The notes under the pieces are model-generated. The model searched no databases, had not been told where the DNA came from, and saw only the letters and a list, made by a program, of their open reading frames with translations. From the NCBI GenBank assembly GCA_018823285.1, contig JAHJIQ010000003.1:1-64000 (forward strand): a stretch of DNA of 64,000 bases, given 5' to 3'. Positions 55,044 through 63,783 of this stretch are shown here, in pieces. Source of the DNA: Pseudomonadota bacterium (GTDB lineage: Bacteria > Desulfobacterota > Desulfobulbia > Desulfobulbales > JAGXFP01). The position numbers and the translations under genes were made by a program. Every line of letters begins with the position of its first letter. Within the stretch, counting starts at the first letter, position 1.

Positions 55044-56505
55044 TTACGACTACGATATCGGCATCATCGGCGGCGGCGCGGCAGGGCTCACCGTCGCTTC
55101 CGGGGCCGCCCAGCTGGGCGCCCGCACCCTGCTCGTGGAAAAAGAGCGTGAACTCGGGGGCGATTGCCTCCATTACGGCTGCGTCCCGAGCAAGACCCTG
55201 ATCAAAACAGCCCATGTCTATCACCAGCTGCAACAGGCGGAAAAATTCGGCCTGCCGCCGGTATCTCCAGGCCCCGTTGATTTCAGGCAGGTCGCGGCGA
55301 GGATAAAACAGGTGATCGGCGTGATCCAGAAACACGACTCGGTTGAACGGTTCTGCCGTCTTGGGGCAAAGGTTGAGTTCGGTGAACCGCGCTTCACCGA
55401 CGAGCACTCGATCGACCTTAACGGCAAGGCGGTCACCGCCAGATCCTGGCTGGTCGCCACCGGCACCTCTCCCGCCATTCCGCCCCTCGCAGGGCTCGAC
55501 AAGGTTCCCTATCTGACCAATCGGGAAATCTTCTCTCTCGACAAGCTGCCGGAATCGATGATCATCCTCGGCGCGGGCCCGATCGCCATTGAAATGGCCC
55601 AGGCATTCGCCCGTCTTGGCTCACAGATCACCGTTCTCCAGCGGAGCGGCCAGATTCTCTCCAAGGAAGACAGGGACATGGCCGACGAGGTGATGACTGT
55701 CCTCCAGGCAGAAGGGGTGACCTTTCATCTCGGCTGCAACATGCTCAGGGCCGATGACCTCGGCGGGGAAAAACAGGTCACCATCGAAACAGCCGCCGGA
55801 GACACAGTAAAGCTTGTCGCCGCCGAGATCCTTGTGGCCCTCGGCCGCGCCGTGAATGTTGACGGGCTGGGCCTTGACCAGGCCGGAGTGGACTTCGACC
55901 GCAAGGGAATCAAGGTCGACGGCAGGCTCCGGACCAGTCAAAAACACATCTACGGCGCCGGGGACGTGATCGGCGGCTATCAGTTCACCCACGCCGCCGG
56001 GTACGAAGGTGGGATCGTGGTCAGTAACGCCGTTTTCCATCTGCCGCGCAAGGTCGACTACACCTGGATGCCCTGGTGCACCTATACCGGGCCGGAACTT
56101 GCGAGCATCGGTATGAATGAGAAGATGGCGCAGAAGGCCGGGATTGAATACCGGGTCTGGACCGAGAATTTCCGTGACAACGACCGGAGCCTGGCCGAAG
56201 GGGAAGAGGTGGGGAAAATCAAACTTCTGGTCGGAGTCAAAGGAAAACCGATCGGCGTGCAGATTTTAGGCCCCCGCGCCGGAGATCTCCTCGGCGAATG
56301 GATCGCGGTCCTGAACGGCGGCCTCAAACTTTCCGGTCTCGCCGGCTCCATCCACCCCTACCCGACCCTGACCGAGATCAACAAACGAGTGACCGGGGCA
56401 GTGTTTACTGAAAAAATATTCTCGGACACCGTCAAGAAGGGGTTAAAGTTTCTCTTCAATTTCAAGGGCCGGGCCTGCAATCCGGACAGTTGGGAAAAAC
56501 CATGA
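55036..56505 (+). CDS. FAD-dependent disulfide oxidoreductase, mercuric-reductase-like
   Basis: A 489-residue flavoprotein of the dihydrolipoamide dehydrogenase/MerA class. It has the FAD motif IGIIGGGAAGLTVASGAAQLG, redox-active disulfide GGDCLHYGCVPSKTL, an NAD(P) motif ILGAGPIAIEMAQAFARLG, GAGDVIGG, and a C-terminal interface domain with HPYPTLTEI where the catalytic His-Glu pair is expected. No HMA metal domain or C-terminal Cys pair is present, so mercury reduction is unlikely. It could reduce a small disulfide or a lipoyl partner. It overlaps the genes on both sides. Confidence 0.9.
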   Translation: MADYDYDIGIIGGGAAGLTVASGAAQLGARTLLVEKERELGGDCLHYGCVPSKTLIKTAHVYHQLQQAEKFGLPPVSPGPVDFRQVAARIKQVIGVIQKHDSVERFCRLGAKVEFGEPRFTDEHSIDLNGKAVTARSWLVATGTSPAIPPLAGLDKVPYLTNREIFSLDKLPESMIILGAGPIAIEMAQAFARLGSQITVLQRSGQILSKEDRDMADEVMTVLQAEGVTFHLGCNMLRADDLGGEKQVTIETAAGDTVKLVAAEILVALGRAVNVDGLGLDQAGVDFDRKGIKVDGRLRTSQKHIYGAGDVIGGYQFTHAAGYEGGIVVSNAVFHLPRKVDYTWMPWCTYTGPELASIGMNEKMAQKAGIEYRVWTENFRDNDRSLAEGEEVGKIKLLVGVKGKPIGVQILGPRAGDLLGEWIAVLNGGLKLSGLAGSIHPYPTLTEINKRVTGAVFTEKIFSDTVKKGLKFLFNFKGRACNPDSWEKP

Positions 56506-58163
56506 ACGCAGCGGAACTCTTTGTCAGATGCCTTGAAAATGAAGGGGTTGAATATATCTTCGGCGTTCCCGGCGAGGAAAACGCCCATTTCATGATCGCC
56601 CTCGAGGATTCGCCGATCAAATTCATCCTCTGCCGCCACGAACAGGGCGCGGCCTTTATCGCCGACGCCTACGGCAGGCTGACCGGCCGGGTGGGCGTCT
56701 GCCTGGGCACCCTCGGCCCCGGCGCCACCAATCTGGTCACCGGGGTGGCCGACGCCAATATGGACCGCTCGCCGCTGGTGGTGATCACCGGCCAGGCCGA
56801 CAGCCGCCGCCAGCACAAGGAAAGCCACCAGAACATGGATGTGGTCGGGATGTTCGACCCCATCACCAAGTGGGCCCAGCCGATCCTGCACACGATGAAT
56901 ATCCCCGAGGTGGTCCGCAAGGCCTTCAAGCTGGCCCAGACCGAAAAACCGGGGGCCTGCCATATTGAACTCGCGGACGACATCGCCGCCTTCGAAGTCG
57001 ACAGCCGCCCGGTGCCGGTGATGAACCCGAGACGGCCGGTCCCTGCCGACAAGGTGATCGACCAGGCGGTCGAGCTGATCCGGAATGCCAAAACCCCGGT
57101 CATCCTGGCCGGGAACGGGGCCGTCCGCAAAAGGGCCTGCAAACAGCTGAGAAAACTCGCCGAAACAACCGGCATCGGGGTGATCAGCACCTTCATGGGC
57201 AAGGGTTCGGTCTCGCGGCACGCCCCCTATTCGCTCTTCACCATCGGTCTCCAGTCGCGGGATTACGCCTGGGAGGCCGTCGACCAGGCCGATCTGGTGA
57301 TCACCCTCGGCTATGATCTGGTCGAATACCCGCCCCGGATCTGGAACCAGTGCGAGTGCAAAGACACCTCCCGGAAAATCATCCACATCGACTTTCTGCC
57401 CGCCGAAACCGACGAGCATTACCCGGTTACCGTGGAAGTCGTCGGCGACCTGGCCCACTCACTGTGGATGCTCAACGAACGGCTCAAAGCCTCCCCCCTG
57501 CCCCGCTACGAGCTGTCGCTGCAGCGGGAACTGCGCGGCAGGATGCTCGACGATCTGGCCGAACACAAGGATGACGACACGGAAGGTCTGATCCGCCCCC
57601 AGAAGGTCCTCTGGGACGTTCGGGAAGCCATGGGACCGGACGATATCCTGCTGAGCGACGTCGGGGCCCACAAGATGTGGGTCGCCCGTTATTATCACTG
57701 CGACCAGCCCAACACCTGCCTGATCTCGAACGGCTTCTGCTCCATGGGATTCGCCCTGCCTGCCGCCATCGGCGCCAAACTCGTCCATCCCGACCGCAAT
57801 ATCCTCGCGATCTGCGGCGACGGCGGGTTCCTGATGAATGTCCAGGAACTGGAGACCGCAAGAAGGATCGGGGCGAACATCGTGATCATGATCTGGGAGG
57901 ACGGCGGCTACGGCCTGATCGAGTGGAAGCAGCAGATGCAGTTCGGCCGCCACACCGACCTCCATTTCAACAATCCGGACTTCGTAAAACTCGCCGAATC
58001 CTTTGACTGTCTGGGATATAAAGTCGAAAAGGCCCGCGACCTGCTCCCGACCCTGGAAAAGGCCTTTGCCGCCGATCGGCCGGTCCTGATCTCGGTTCCC
58101 ATCGATTATCGGGAAAACATCAAACTGAGCAAGCGGCTGGGAAAAATTCAGTGCGTGATCTAG
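56502..58163 (+). CDS. ThDP-dependent enzyme, acetolactate-synthase-like
   Basis: A 553-residue ThDP enzyme of the acetolactate synthase family. The catalytic Glu is in LCRHEQGAAFIADAYGR, with GPGATNLVTGVADANMDRSPLVVITGQ in the N-domain, and the ThDP-Mg motif is AICGDGGFLMNVQELETARRIGANIVIMI. No regulatory subunit gene (ilvN) is present, favouring a catabolic AlsS-like or other 2-oxo-acid-cleaving role over branched-chain synthesis. The start overlaps the flavoprotein stop by 4 nt; ALDH follows after 10 bp. Confidence 0.88.
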   Translation: MNAAELFVRCLENEGVEYIFGVPGEENAHFMIALEDSPIKFILCRHEQGAAFIADAYGRLTGRVGVCLGTLGPGATNLVTGVADANMDRSPLVVITGQADSRRQHKESHQNMDVVGMFDPITKWAQPILHTMNIPEVVRKAFKLAQTEKPGACHIELADDIAAFEVDSRPVPVMNPRRPVPADKVIDQAVELIRNAKTPVILAGNGAVRKRACKQLRKLAETTGIGVISTFMGKGSVSRHAPYSLFTIGLQSRDYAWEAVDQADLVITLGYDLVEYPPRIWNQCECKDTSRKIIHIDFLPAETDEHYPVTVEVVGDLAHSLWMLNERLKASPLPRYELSLQRELRGRMLDDLAEHKDDDTEGLIRPQKVLWDVREAMGPDDILLSDVGAHKMWVARYYHCDQPNTCLISNGFCSMGFALPAAIGAKLVHPDRNILAICGDGGFLMNVQELETARRIGANIVIMIWEDGGYGLIEWKQQMQFGRHTDLHFNNPDFVKLAESFDCLGYKVEKARDLLPTLEKAFAADRPVLISVPIDYRENIKLSKRLGKIQCVI

Positions 58164-58173
58164 AGGTGAAAAA

Positions 58174-59607
58174 ATGATCCACAAGGAATACCCTTACTAC
58201 CTGGCCAATAAGCCTGAACAGCCGAACACCGACCTTGCGGTCACCGATAAATATACCGGCGAAATCGCGGCCCGGGTCGCCCTCGCCGATGATGGTGCGA
58301 TTGACCGGGCAATAGAACTGGCGGTAAAGGCGGCCGAGCCGATGCGGCAGATGCCCGCCTGGCAGCGGCAGAATGTGCTGCAGCATTGTGTTGACCGGTT
58401 CAGTGCGCGGGCCGAGGAACTTGCCGATTCCCTCTGTATCGAGGCGGGGAAACCGATCCGGGACAGCCGCGGCGAAGTGACCCGGCTCATTGAAACCTTC
58501 AAGATCGCCGCCGAGGAAAGCGTGCGGATTGCCGGCGAATACCTGGAACTGGACCGCAGCCCCCGGACCACCGGCTACTCTTCTTTTACGAAACGGGTCC
58601 CCATCGGCCCCTGCTCGTTCATCTCCCCTTTCAATTTTCCACTGAATCTGGCGGCCCATAAGGTCGCCCCGGCCATTGCCGCAGGGTGTCCCTTTATCCT
58701 GAAACCGGCGAGTCTCACTCCCGTCGGCGCCCTGATCATCGGCGAGACTCTGGCCGAGACAGATCTGCCGCCGGGAGCCTTCTCGATCCTGCCCTGCCGC
58801 CGTGACGGGGCAAGACTCTTCACCGAGGACGAACGACTGAAACTCTTGAGCTTCACCGGCTCTCCGGCGGTGGGCTGGCAACTTAAAACCAAAGCCGGAA
58901 AGAAGAAGGTGGTCCTCGAACTCGGGGGGAACGCCGCCTGCCTGGTCGATCACGATGCTGATCTCAAAGATGCGGTGGCCAGGATCGTTTTCGGCGCCTT
59001 CTATCAGTCCGGCCAGAGCTGCGTCGGGGTGCAGCGCATCATGGTCCATGAAGATATCTACGATACATTCCGGGAGAGACTGGTAACGGCGACGAAAGCC
59101 CTCATTGCAGGTGACCCGAAAGAGGAAAAAACCTTCATCGGCCCGCTGATCTCCGAAAAAGAGGCGATCCGGCTGGAAGAATGGATCGGCAGCGCTGTGG
59201 GCAACGGGGCGAGAGTTCTCTGCGGTGGGACCAGAAACGGCGCGCTCCTTGACGCGACCCTGCTGGAGAATGTGCCGCCCGGCGAGGATCTCTGCAGGAA
59301 AGAGGCCTTCGGGCCGGTCGCAGTGCTTTCCCCCTTCACCGATTTTGCCGCCGCCCTGACCGAGATCAACGACAGCCCGTTCGGCCTTCAGGCCGGGATC
59401 TTCACCCGGGACATCTACAAGGCGCACCAGGCCTGGGATACCCTTGAGGTGGGCGGAGTGATCATCGGCGACGTACCGTCGTGGCGCGCCGACCAGATGC
59501 CCTATGGCGGAGTGAAGGAAAGCGGCCTCGGCCGGGAAGGCATCAGGTATGCCATTGAAGACATGACCGAGTTGCGGTTGATGGTGGTGCGGAAGCTCAA
59601 ACACTGA
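58174..59607 (+). CDS. NAD(P)-dependent aldehyde dehydrogenase
   Basis: A 477-residue ALDH. The catalytic Glu is in VVLELGGNAACLVDHD and the nucleophilic Cys in YQSGQSCVGVQRIMV; FTGSPAVGW marks the cofactor site. It oxidises an aldehyde to the acid (or acyl donor) with NAD(P). GAGGTG lies 5 nt before the start. Its position 10 bp after the ThDP enzyme suggests it takes the aldehyde made there, but the substrate cannot be fixed; succinate-semialdehyde or lactaldehyde dehydrogenase names would be guesses. Confidence 0.92.
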   Translation: MIHKEYPYYLANKPEQPNTDLAVTDKYTGEIAARVALADDGAIDRAIELAVKAAEPMRQMPAWQRQNVLQHCVDRFSARAEELADSLCIEAGKPIRDSRGEVTRLIETFKIAAEESVRIAGEYLELDRSPRTTGYSSFTKRVPIGPCSFISPFNFPLNLAAHKVAPAIAAGCPFILKPASLTPVGALIIGETLAETDLPPGAFSILPCRRDGARLFTEDERLKLLSFTGSPAVGWQLKTKAGKKKVVLELGGNAACLVDHDADLKDAVARIVFGAFYQSGQSCVGVQRIMVHEDIYDTFRERLVTATKALIAGDPKEEKTFIGPLISEKEAIRLEEWIGSAVGNGARVLCGGTRNGALLDATLLENVPPGEDLCRKEAFGPVAVLSPFTDFAAALTEINDSPFGLQAGIFTRDIYKAHQAWDTLEVGGVIIGDVPSWRADQMPYGGVKESGLGREGIRYAIEDMTELRLMVVRKLKH

Positions 59608-59767
59608 CAGACCGGCTCTGCTTTCTCTCGCCCGAAGCCTGCGGAACTGCAAAAGAGAACGATTTTATAACAACTTGACCCGAAGAAGAAGCAGCCATAT
59701 AATAACATGTAAATGATAACAACTCCTTAAAAAGGACCCATCATCACCTCAGCCAGGACAAGAGCTT

Positions 59768-60091
59768 ATGACCAGAAAACTTAACTGCTGGGAATTCAAA
59801 AAATGCGGCCGCGAACCGGGCGGCAACAAAGTCGATGAATTCGGTGTCTGCCCGGCGGCAATCGAGAAAAAGGCCGACGGCATCAATTCCGGCACCATGG
59901 GCGGCAGGATCTGCTGGGCGGTATCGGGAACCTATTGCCGCGGCAAGGTCCAGGGCATCTTCGCCGCCAAAATCACCAGCTGCGCTTCCTGCGCCTTCTT
60001 CAATCAGGTGGACAAGGAGGAGCAGAACATCCTCGAAGAGACGGAAAAATACCTGAAAAGAATTGAAGCGGAACAATCCAGAAAACTCTGA
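59768..60091 (+). CDS. Two-CW domain protein
   Basis: A 107-residue protein with the Two-CW pattern: NCWEFKKCGREPGG at the N-terminus, then CPAAIEKK, GGRICWAVSGTYC and SCASCAFFNQV, and a helical acidic C-terminus. Eight Cys suggest a metal or disulfide site. The family often accompanies signalling or heavy-metal genes in Deltaproteobacteria, role unknown. It is alone, 160 bp after the ALDH gene. Confidence 0.88.
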   Translation: MTRKLNCWEFKKCGREPGGNKVDEFGVCPAAIEKKADGINSGTMGGRICWAVSGTYCRGKVQGIFAAKITSCASCAFFNQVDKEEQNILEETEKYLKRIEAEQSRKL

Positions 60092-60256
60092 ACGTCACCA
60101 GAAAAAGTGGCCATTCCGTTTCAGCCAGGAATAATACCCTGTAATTTCGTATAGTTACTTTGCGGTCGGAAGATCCAAAGACTATCATCGGATCTGGCAA
60201 CAGATCTCTTGAATGTCCTGACCGGTGAATTAAAGCTGTCGTGTCGACCTAACTGC

Positions 60257-60616
60257 TTACATACTATCGCAGATTGAGCCGCAAGGGGTCCTTGCGCAGC
60301 CGTTTATTATGCAATAGTTGCGGCCACCACAACGAATGCAGGTTTTAAAGGCCCCCATTTCTTTATCACCCTCGGTTCTCGTTTCCCTGGCGAACTCATC
60401 AGCGGACGGCCTTTCTAATTTCGCTTTCTGGATGCTGAGGATTTCAGGTACAAATCGCATGTTATCAATTTTTGTTTTCACAGCAACATCACCGTTTGTA
60501 ATCAGAATAAGGAAATCATCGATTTCAAACTCGAATAATCCATGTTTGTTCGGGATTGCCTCAATCCTGGTTTCATCTATCAATTTGATTTCATAACCGT
60601 TTATAAGTTCAGACAT
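60257..60616 (-). CDS. Small Cys-rich C-terminal hypothetical protein
   Basis: A 119-residue protein. Residues 1-70 are an acidic alpha/beta domain (FEFEIDDFLILITNGDVAVKTK), and residues 88-117 carry seven Cys (CIRCGGRNYC, CARTPCGSIC). This spacing suggests a small metal site or disulfide knob. ATG 60616 is preceded by GGGGG 5 nt upstream, unlike the longer frame from 60850. No family is recognised; it may be a small secreted or metal-binding protein, but no signal peptide is seen. Confidence 0.7.
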   Translation of the reverse strand: MSELINGYEIKLIDETRIEAIPNKHGLFEFEIDDFLILITNGDVAVKTKIDNMRFVPEILSIQKAKLERPSADEFARETRTEGDKEMGAFKTCIRCGGRNYCIINGCARTPCGSICDSM

Positions 60617-61150
60617 TGTTTTACCCCCTTCCATAGCATCTACCAGGAAATTTCCTTGATGTCTGCGGGGGGATTTGGATATCTGTTCTTTTTTTAGTTC
60701 TCGGAAACGGTTTTTCTGATTTTCCTGGAAAAATGGGGGACTTTGCCTGGCTTTTGCATAATCCCGGTCTGGTTTGCCGGAACACCTTGCGTCAGCCTGA
60801 ATCCGTGAACTTTGCAGGCAATTCCAGCCACTTGAGACGGAAGATCGCACTGAGCCGTCACGGATTCAGGGTCAGGTCAAAATCAACTTTCACCCTTCGG
60901 CTCTCCCCTTCAGTACCCCTCGGGGGCATAAGTCTCGATGTCTCGCAAGCTCGCTTAAGTCGGTACGAGCAGACAAGCTGTTGAACCCATCTTTCAATCC
61001 CCTCCCCCAAGCCGCTGATAAAAAAAATCTGGAAATCGCTTTCCCTTTTTTTATACGATGAAGGGTGCTGATCCGCGTCAGGCTTCCTGACCGGGAATCG
61101 CCTGGGCCTCGAAACCGCATCCGTGCAAACCCATATTTCCGGAGGGGGAA
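60617..61150. repeat. Spacer with family A repeat and porin leader
   Basis: A 534-bp gap between a minus-strand hypothetical gene and the porin gene. It holds one inverse family A copy with the inserted GATGTCTCGCAAGCTCGC module (60891-60993). The remaining ~270 bp at its start shows no gene or clear structure. GGAGGGGG at 61140-61147 is the porin's ribosome site. Confidence 0.7.
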
Positions 61151-62344
61151 ATGACCAAAAAGTCTCTTGTGCTGACCATACTGATAATCCTGCTGTTCTA
61201 TACAACCGCCTCAGCCCTGGTCCTCGACACCGATGTCTACACCATGGATTTCAGGATCAATAACCCTGGAGCACGTGCCAATGCGATGGGCGGAGCCTTT
61301 ACCGGGGTTGCCGATGATGCAACCGCGGCCTATACCAACCCCGCCGGCCTGGCGATACTGACCGCACCGGAGGTTTCGGTTGAATACAAGAATTCCGGGC
61401 TTGTGAACCGTCTGACCCTGGGACCTGGGGTCCATAAAGATTACGAAGACCGGGTGTACGGCATCTCTTTTCTAAGCTACGTCCATCCGAAAGACAATGC
61501 GACCTTTGCCGTGTATCGCCACCAGCTCCTTGATCTTGAAAGCAGCTTCCCGCTGGGCACCGCAACGAATAAACTTGATATTACCGCCGATGTCCTCGCC
61601 GTCGGGATGGGTTTTAAACTCTCCGACAGTTTTTCTCTGGGCGCCTCTTTCGGTTTCGCGGAACTTGACTATTACTTCCAGGCCAAAAAAACCGATGGCG
61701 TCCCCGGCGATTTCATCTATCTCGTCGACGGCGAAGACAAGGACCAGTACTACAGCGCCTCACTGCTCTGGAGCCCGGCCGACCTGTTCAATCTGGGCCT
61801 TGTCTACCGCTACGGGCCTGAATTTACGACCCACAAGGACATCTATCGCTGGGACAATCTTTACAGCCGGGATTTTGTTCTGCAGGACAAGATCGAAAAC
61901 ACCTTAAAGGTACCTGACGTCTACAGCCTTGGACTCTCCTTCCGCCTCTTTTCCAGTGTAACTCTGGCTGCCGATGTAAACCATGTCATGTATTCGCAGT
62001 TGAAGAAAAACCTGAAACTACTGCCTTTAATGGCCGGAGGAAATGACCTCGATTATATTGAAATTGATGATGAACAGGAATATCACGTCGGCCTGGAATA
62101 TGTTTTCAATGCCGGAGCCACGCCCATGGCACTGCGGTGCGGTTATTATTTCCGGCCCGAACACAAATTTTACACCACCAACAAGTCGATACCGGCGAGC
62201 AGCCTGACCATGCCCGGCGAAGACGACCACATCTATTCGGGAGGGATCGGCTTTGTCGCTTCGGAAAAGGTGCAGATCGACATGGCGGCGAGCATCGGCG
62301 AATTCATCGATGAATACATCCTGTCGATGGTGTATCGCTTTTAG
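61151..62344 (+). CDS. FadL/OmpP1-family outer-membrane porin
   Basis: A 397-residue beta-barrel protein: signal peptide about 1-22 (TTASA), then the OmpP1/FadL opening DFRINNPGARANAMGGAFTGVADDATAAYTNPAGLA, with strands running to a C-terminal Phe (SMVYRF), the usual outer-membrane assembly signal. FadL-type channels take up hydrophobic compounds. GGAGGGGG precedes the ATG. It is not linked to fatty-acid genes, so the substrate is open. Confidence 0.92.
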   Translation: MTKKSLVLTILIILLFYTTASALVLDTDVYTMDFRINNPGARANAMGGAFTGVADDATAAYTNPAGLAILTAPEVSVEYKNSGLVNRLTLGPGVHKDYEDRVYGISFLSYVHPKDNATFAVYRHQLLDLESSFPLGTATNKLDITADVLAVGMGFKLSDSFSLGASFGFAELDYYFQAKKTDGVPGDFIYLVDGEDKDQYYSASLLWSPADLFNLGLVYRYGPEFTTHKDIYRWDNLYSRDFVLQDKIENTLKVPDVYSLGLSFRLFSSVTLAADVNHVMYSQLKKNLKLLPLMAGGNDLDYIEIDDEQEYHVGLEYVFNAGATPMALRCGYYFRPEHKFYTTNKSIPASSLTMPGEDDHIYSGGIGFVASEKVQIDMAASIGEFIDEYILSMVYRF

Positions 62345-62643
62345 GGGGTAACCTTCAGAGCCGGAGTGTACTCCAGAACACCATCTCCATCCCCTTTCAT
62401 GTGTGCAACCCGGATGAGGTTCCGCCACACCTCCGCCTGCTCTTGCCGGCCGGCTTTCTCTCCCTGAAGAAAGGTCACCCTGAAAATAGCCCGAAAGACT
62501 CCAGTTTTTCTCCGGACGGTCGAAGAATCCGAAAATATCACTGAAAATCAACACCGAATCCAAAATATTGCTTGAAATTCAATGGTTTATATATAAATAA
62601 GAGATTATAAAAATTACACTGCATTCATAATTTTAAGTGAACT
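62345..62643. other. Spacer after the porin with a possible small minus-strand frame
   Basis: A 300-bp gap. A 66-codon minus-strand frame (62341-62541, GTG start, ending exactly at the porin stop) reads VTFLQGEKAGRQEQAEVW then MKGDGDGVLEYTPALKV. Its regular composition hints at a remnant or small gene, but it has no ribosome site and no recognisable family. The rest is AT-rich leader of the first tandem PilZ gene. Confidence 0.3.
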
Positions 62644-63102
62644 ATGTCAGGATCGGAACACAACTGGGATGATATTCCCTCTTTGAAACTCGAGATGGAC
62701 GACGAGTACGACCAGCGTCTGCAGGGCAAAGATCGCCGTCGTCACGCCAGGGTTGACATCAATAGCCTCAAGGGAGTGCTGACCTGGAATATCAACTCCA
62801 TCCCCATCAGAATAGCCACCGCCGGACATGGTGTTTTCGATGCCACGGTCGTTGATTTGAGCCAGAGCGGGGTCAGGGTTTTCTCGCCCAAAAAACTAAA
62901 CACGGGAGAAAGGGTGAGAGTCGGCTTCAAGATCAATGACCGAACAATCATTGCCATGGCAGTCAGCATATGGACAAGGCAAAACGAAACCCACTGCACC
63001 GCCGGACTGGAGTTTCAGGGCCTTTCCGCGAGTGACAGTGAGTTTTTAGGCGCCCTGGCCACCGCCAGTATGTTCAACAAGACAGGGGCTTTCAGAATCT
63101 AG
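62644..63102 (+). CDS. Single-domain PilZ protein (tandem copy 1)
   Basis: A 152-residue protein with a short acidic N-terminus (HNWDDIPSLKLEMDDEYDQRL) and a PilZ domain. RRHAR (RxxxR) and DLSQSG (DxSxxG) are intact, so c-di-GMP binding is expected. It is 152 residues like its neighbour and clearly a duplicate of it; the pair is about 75% identical by eye. Confidence 0.88.
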   Translation: MSGSEHNWDDIPSLKLEMDDEYDQRLQGKDRRRHARVDINSLKGVLTWNINSIPIRIATAGHGVFDATVVDLSQSGVRVFSPKKLNTGERVRVGFKINDRTIIAMAVSIWTRQNETHCTAGLEFQGLSASDSEFLGALATASMFNKTGAFRI

Positions 63103-63182
63103 AAATATTCTTACCCGCGATGAAAATCAAGCAGAGTTGCGAGATCAACAGGATATTAGAAAAAACCGGCGTCATAACCCAT

Positions 63183-63310
63183 GAAGCTGAGTGGAGCAGC
63201 TTGTCTGCTCGTACCGATTAGTTAAGTTAAGCAGCGTGCCTGCTTATACGAAACTTATGCCCCTGGGCGAAAGCGAGCTTGCGAGACATCGAGACTTATA
63301 CCCGAAGGAT
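63183..63310. repeat. Palindromic repeat family A, two copies between tandem PilZ genes
   Basis: Two adjacent copies in direct orientation (63183-63220, truncated, and 63221-63310, with an inserted module containing GAGCTTGCGAGACATCGAG) fill the gap between the duplicated PilZ genes. The second copy ends near the ribosome-site region of the second gene. Confidence 0.8.
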
Positions 63311-63324
63311 GAAAAGAGTGAGAC

Positions 63325-63783
63325 ATGGCGGAATCTGAACATAACTGGGACGATATTCCATCCTTGAGCCTTGAGATGGACGATGAGTACAACAATCGTC
63401 TTCAGGCCAGGGAAGGACGCCGCCATGCCAGAGTCGACACCAATGCCCTGAAGAATATCCTGACCACTCCTGTCAACGTGATCCCGATCAGGATCGCCAC
63501 CGCCCTGCACGGTGTATTCGATGGGGTGATTGCCGACTTGAGCCAGAGCGGAGTCAGGCTGTCTGCGTCTGAAAAACTGAGCAAAGATGAAAAGGCCAGG
63601 GTCGGTTTCAAGATCAATGACCGAACGATCATTGCCAAAGCCATCATCAGATGGACGTGCCAGAACGATATGTACTGCACGGCCGGACTGGAATTTGAGG
63701 GCCTCTCATCTTCTGACGAAGAGTTTTTGGGTGCCTTGGCTACTGCCGGCATGTTTAACAAGACAGGCGCCTTCAAGGTCTAG
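63325..63783 (+). CDS. Single-domain PilZ protein (tandem copy 2)
   Basis: A 152-residue paralogue of the preceding gene, with RRHAR and DLSQSG intact. The start (MAESEHNWDDIPSLSLEMDD) aligns with copy 1. Its ends (MFNKTGAFKV) are the same. Compared with copy 1, differences concentrate between the two motifs. It is the last gene visible; 217 bp follow without a gene. Confidence 0.88.
   Translation: MAESEHNWDDIPSLSLEMDDEYNNRLQAREGRRHARVDTNALKNILTTPVNVIPIRIATALHGVFDGVIADLSQSGVRLSASEKLSKDEKARVGFKINDRTIIAKAIIRWTCQNDMYCTAGLEFEGLSSSDEEFLGALATAGMFNKTGAFKV

Noticed and set aside
60092..60256. Possible tRNA or small RNA between two-CW gene and the Cys-rich gene
   Set aside because: No cloverleaf or CCA-end pattern could be drawn.
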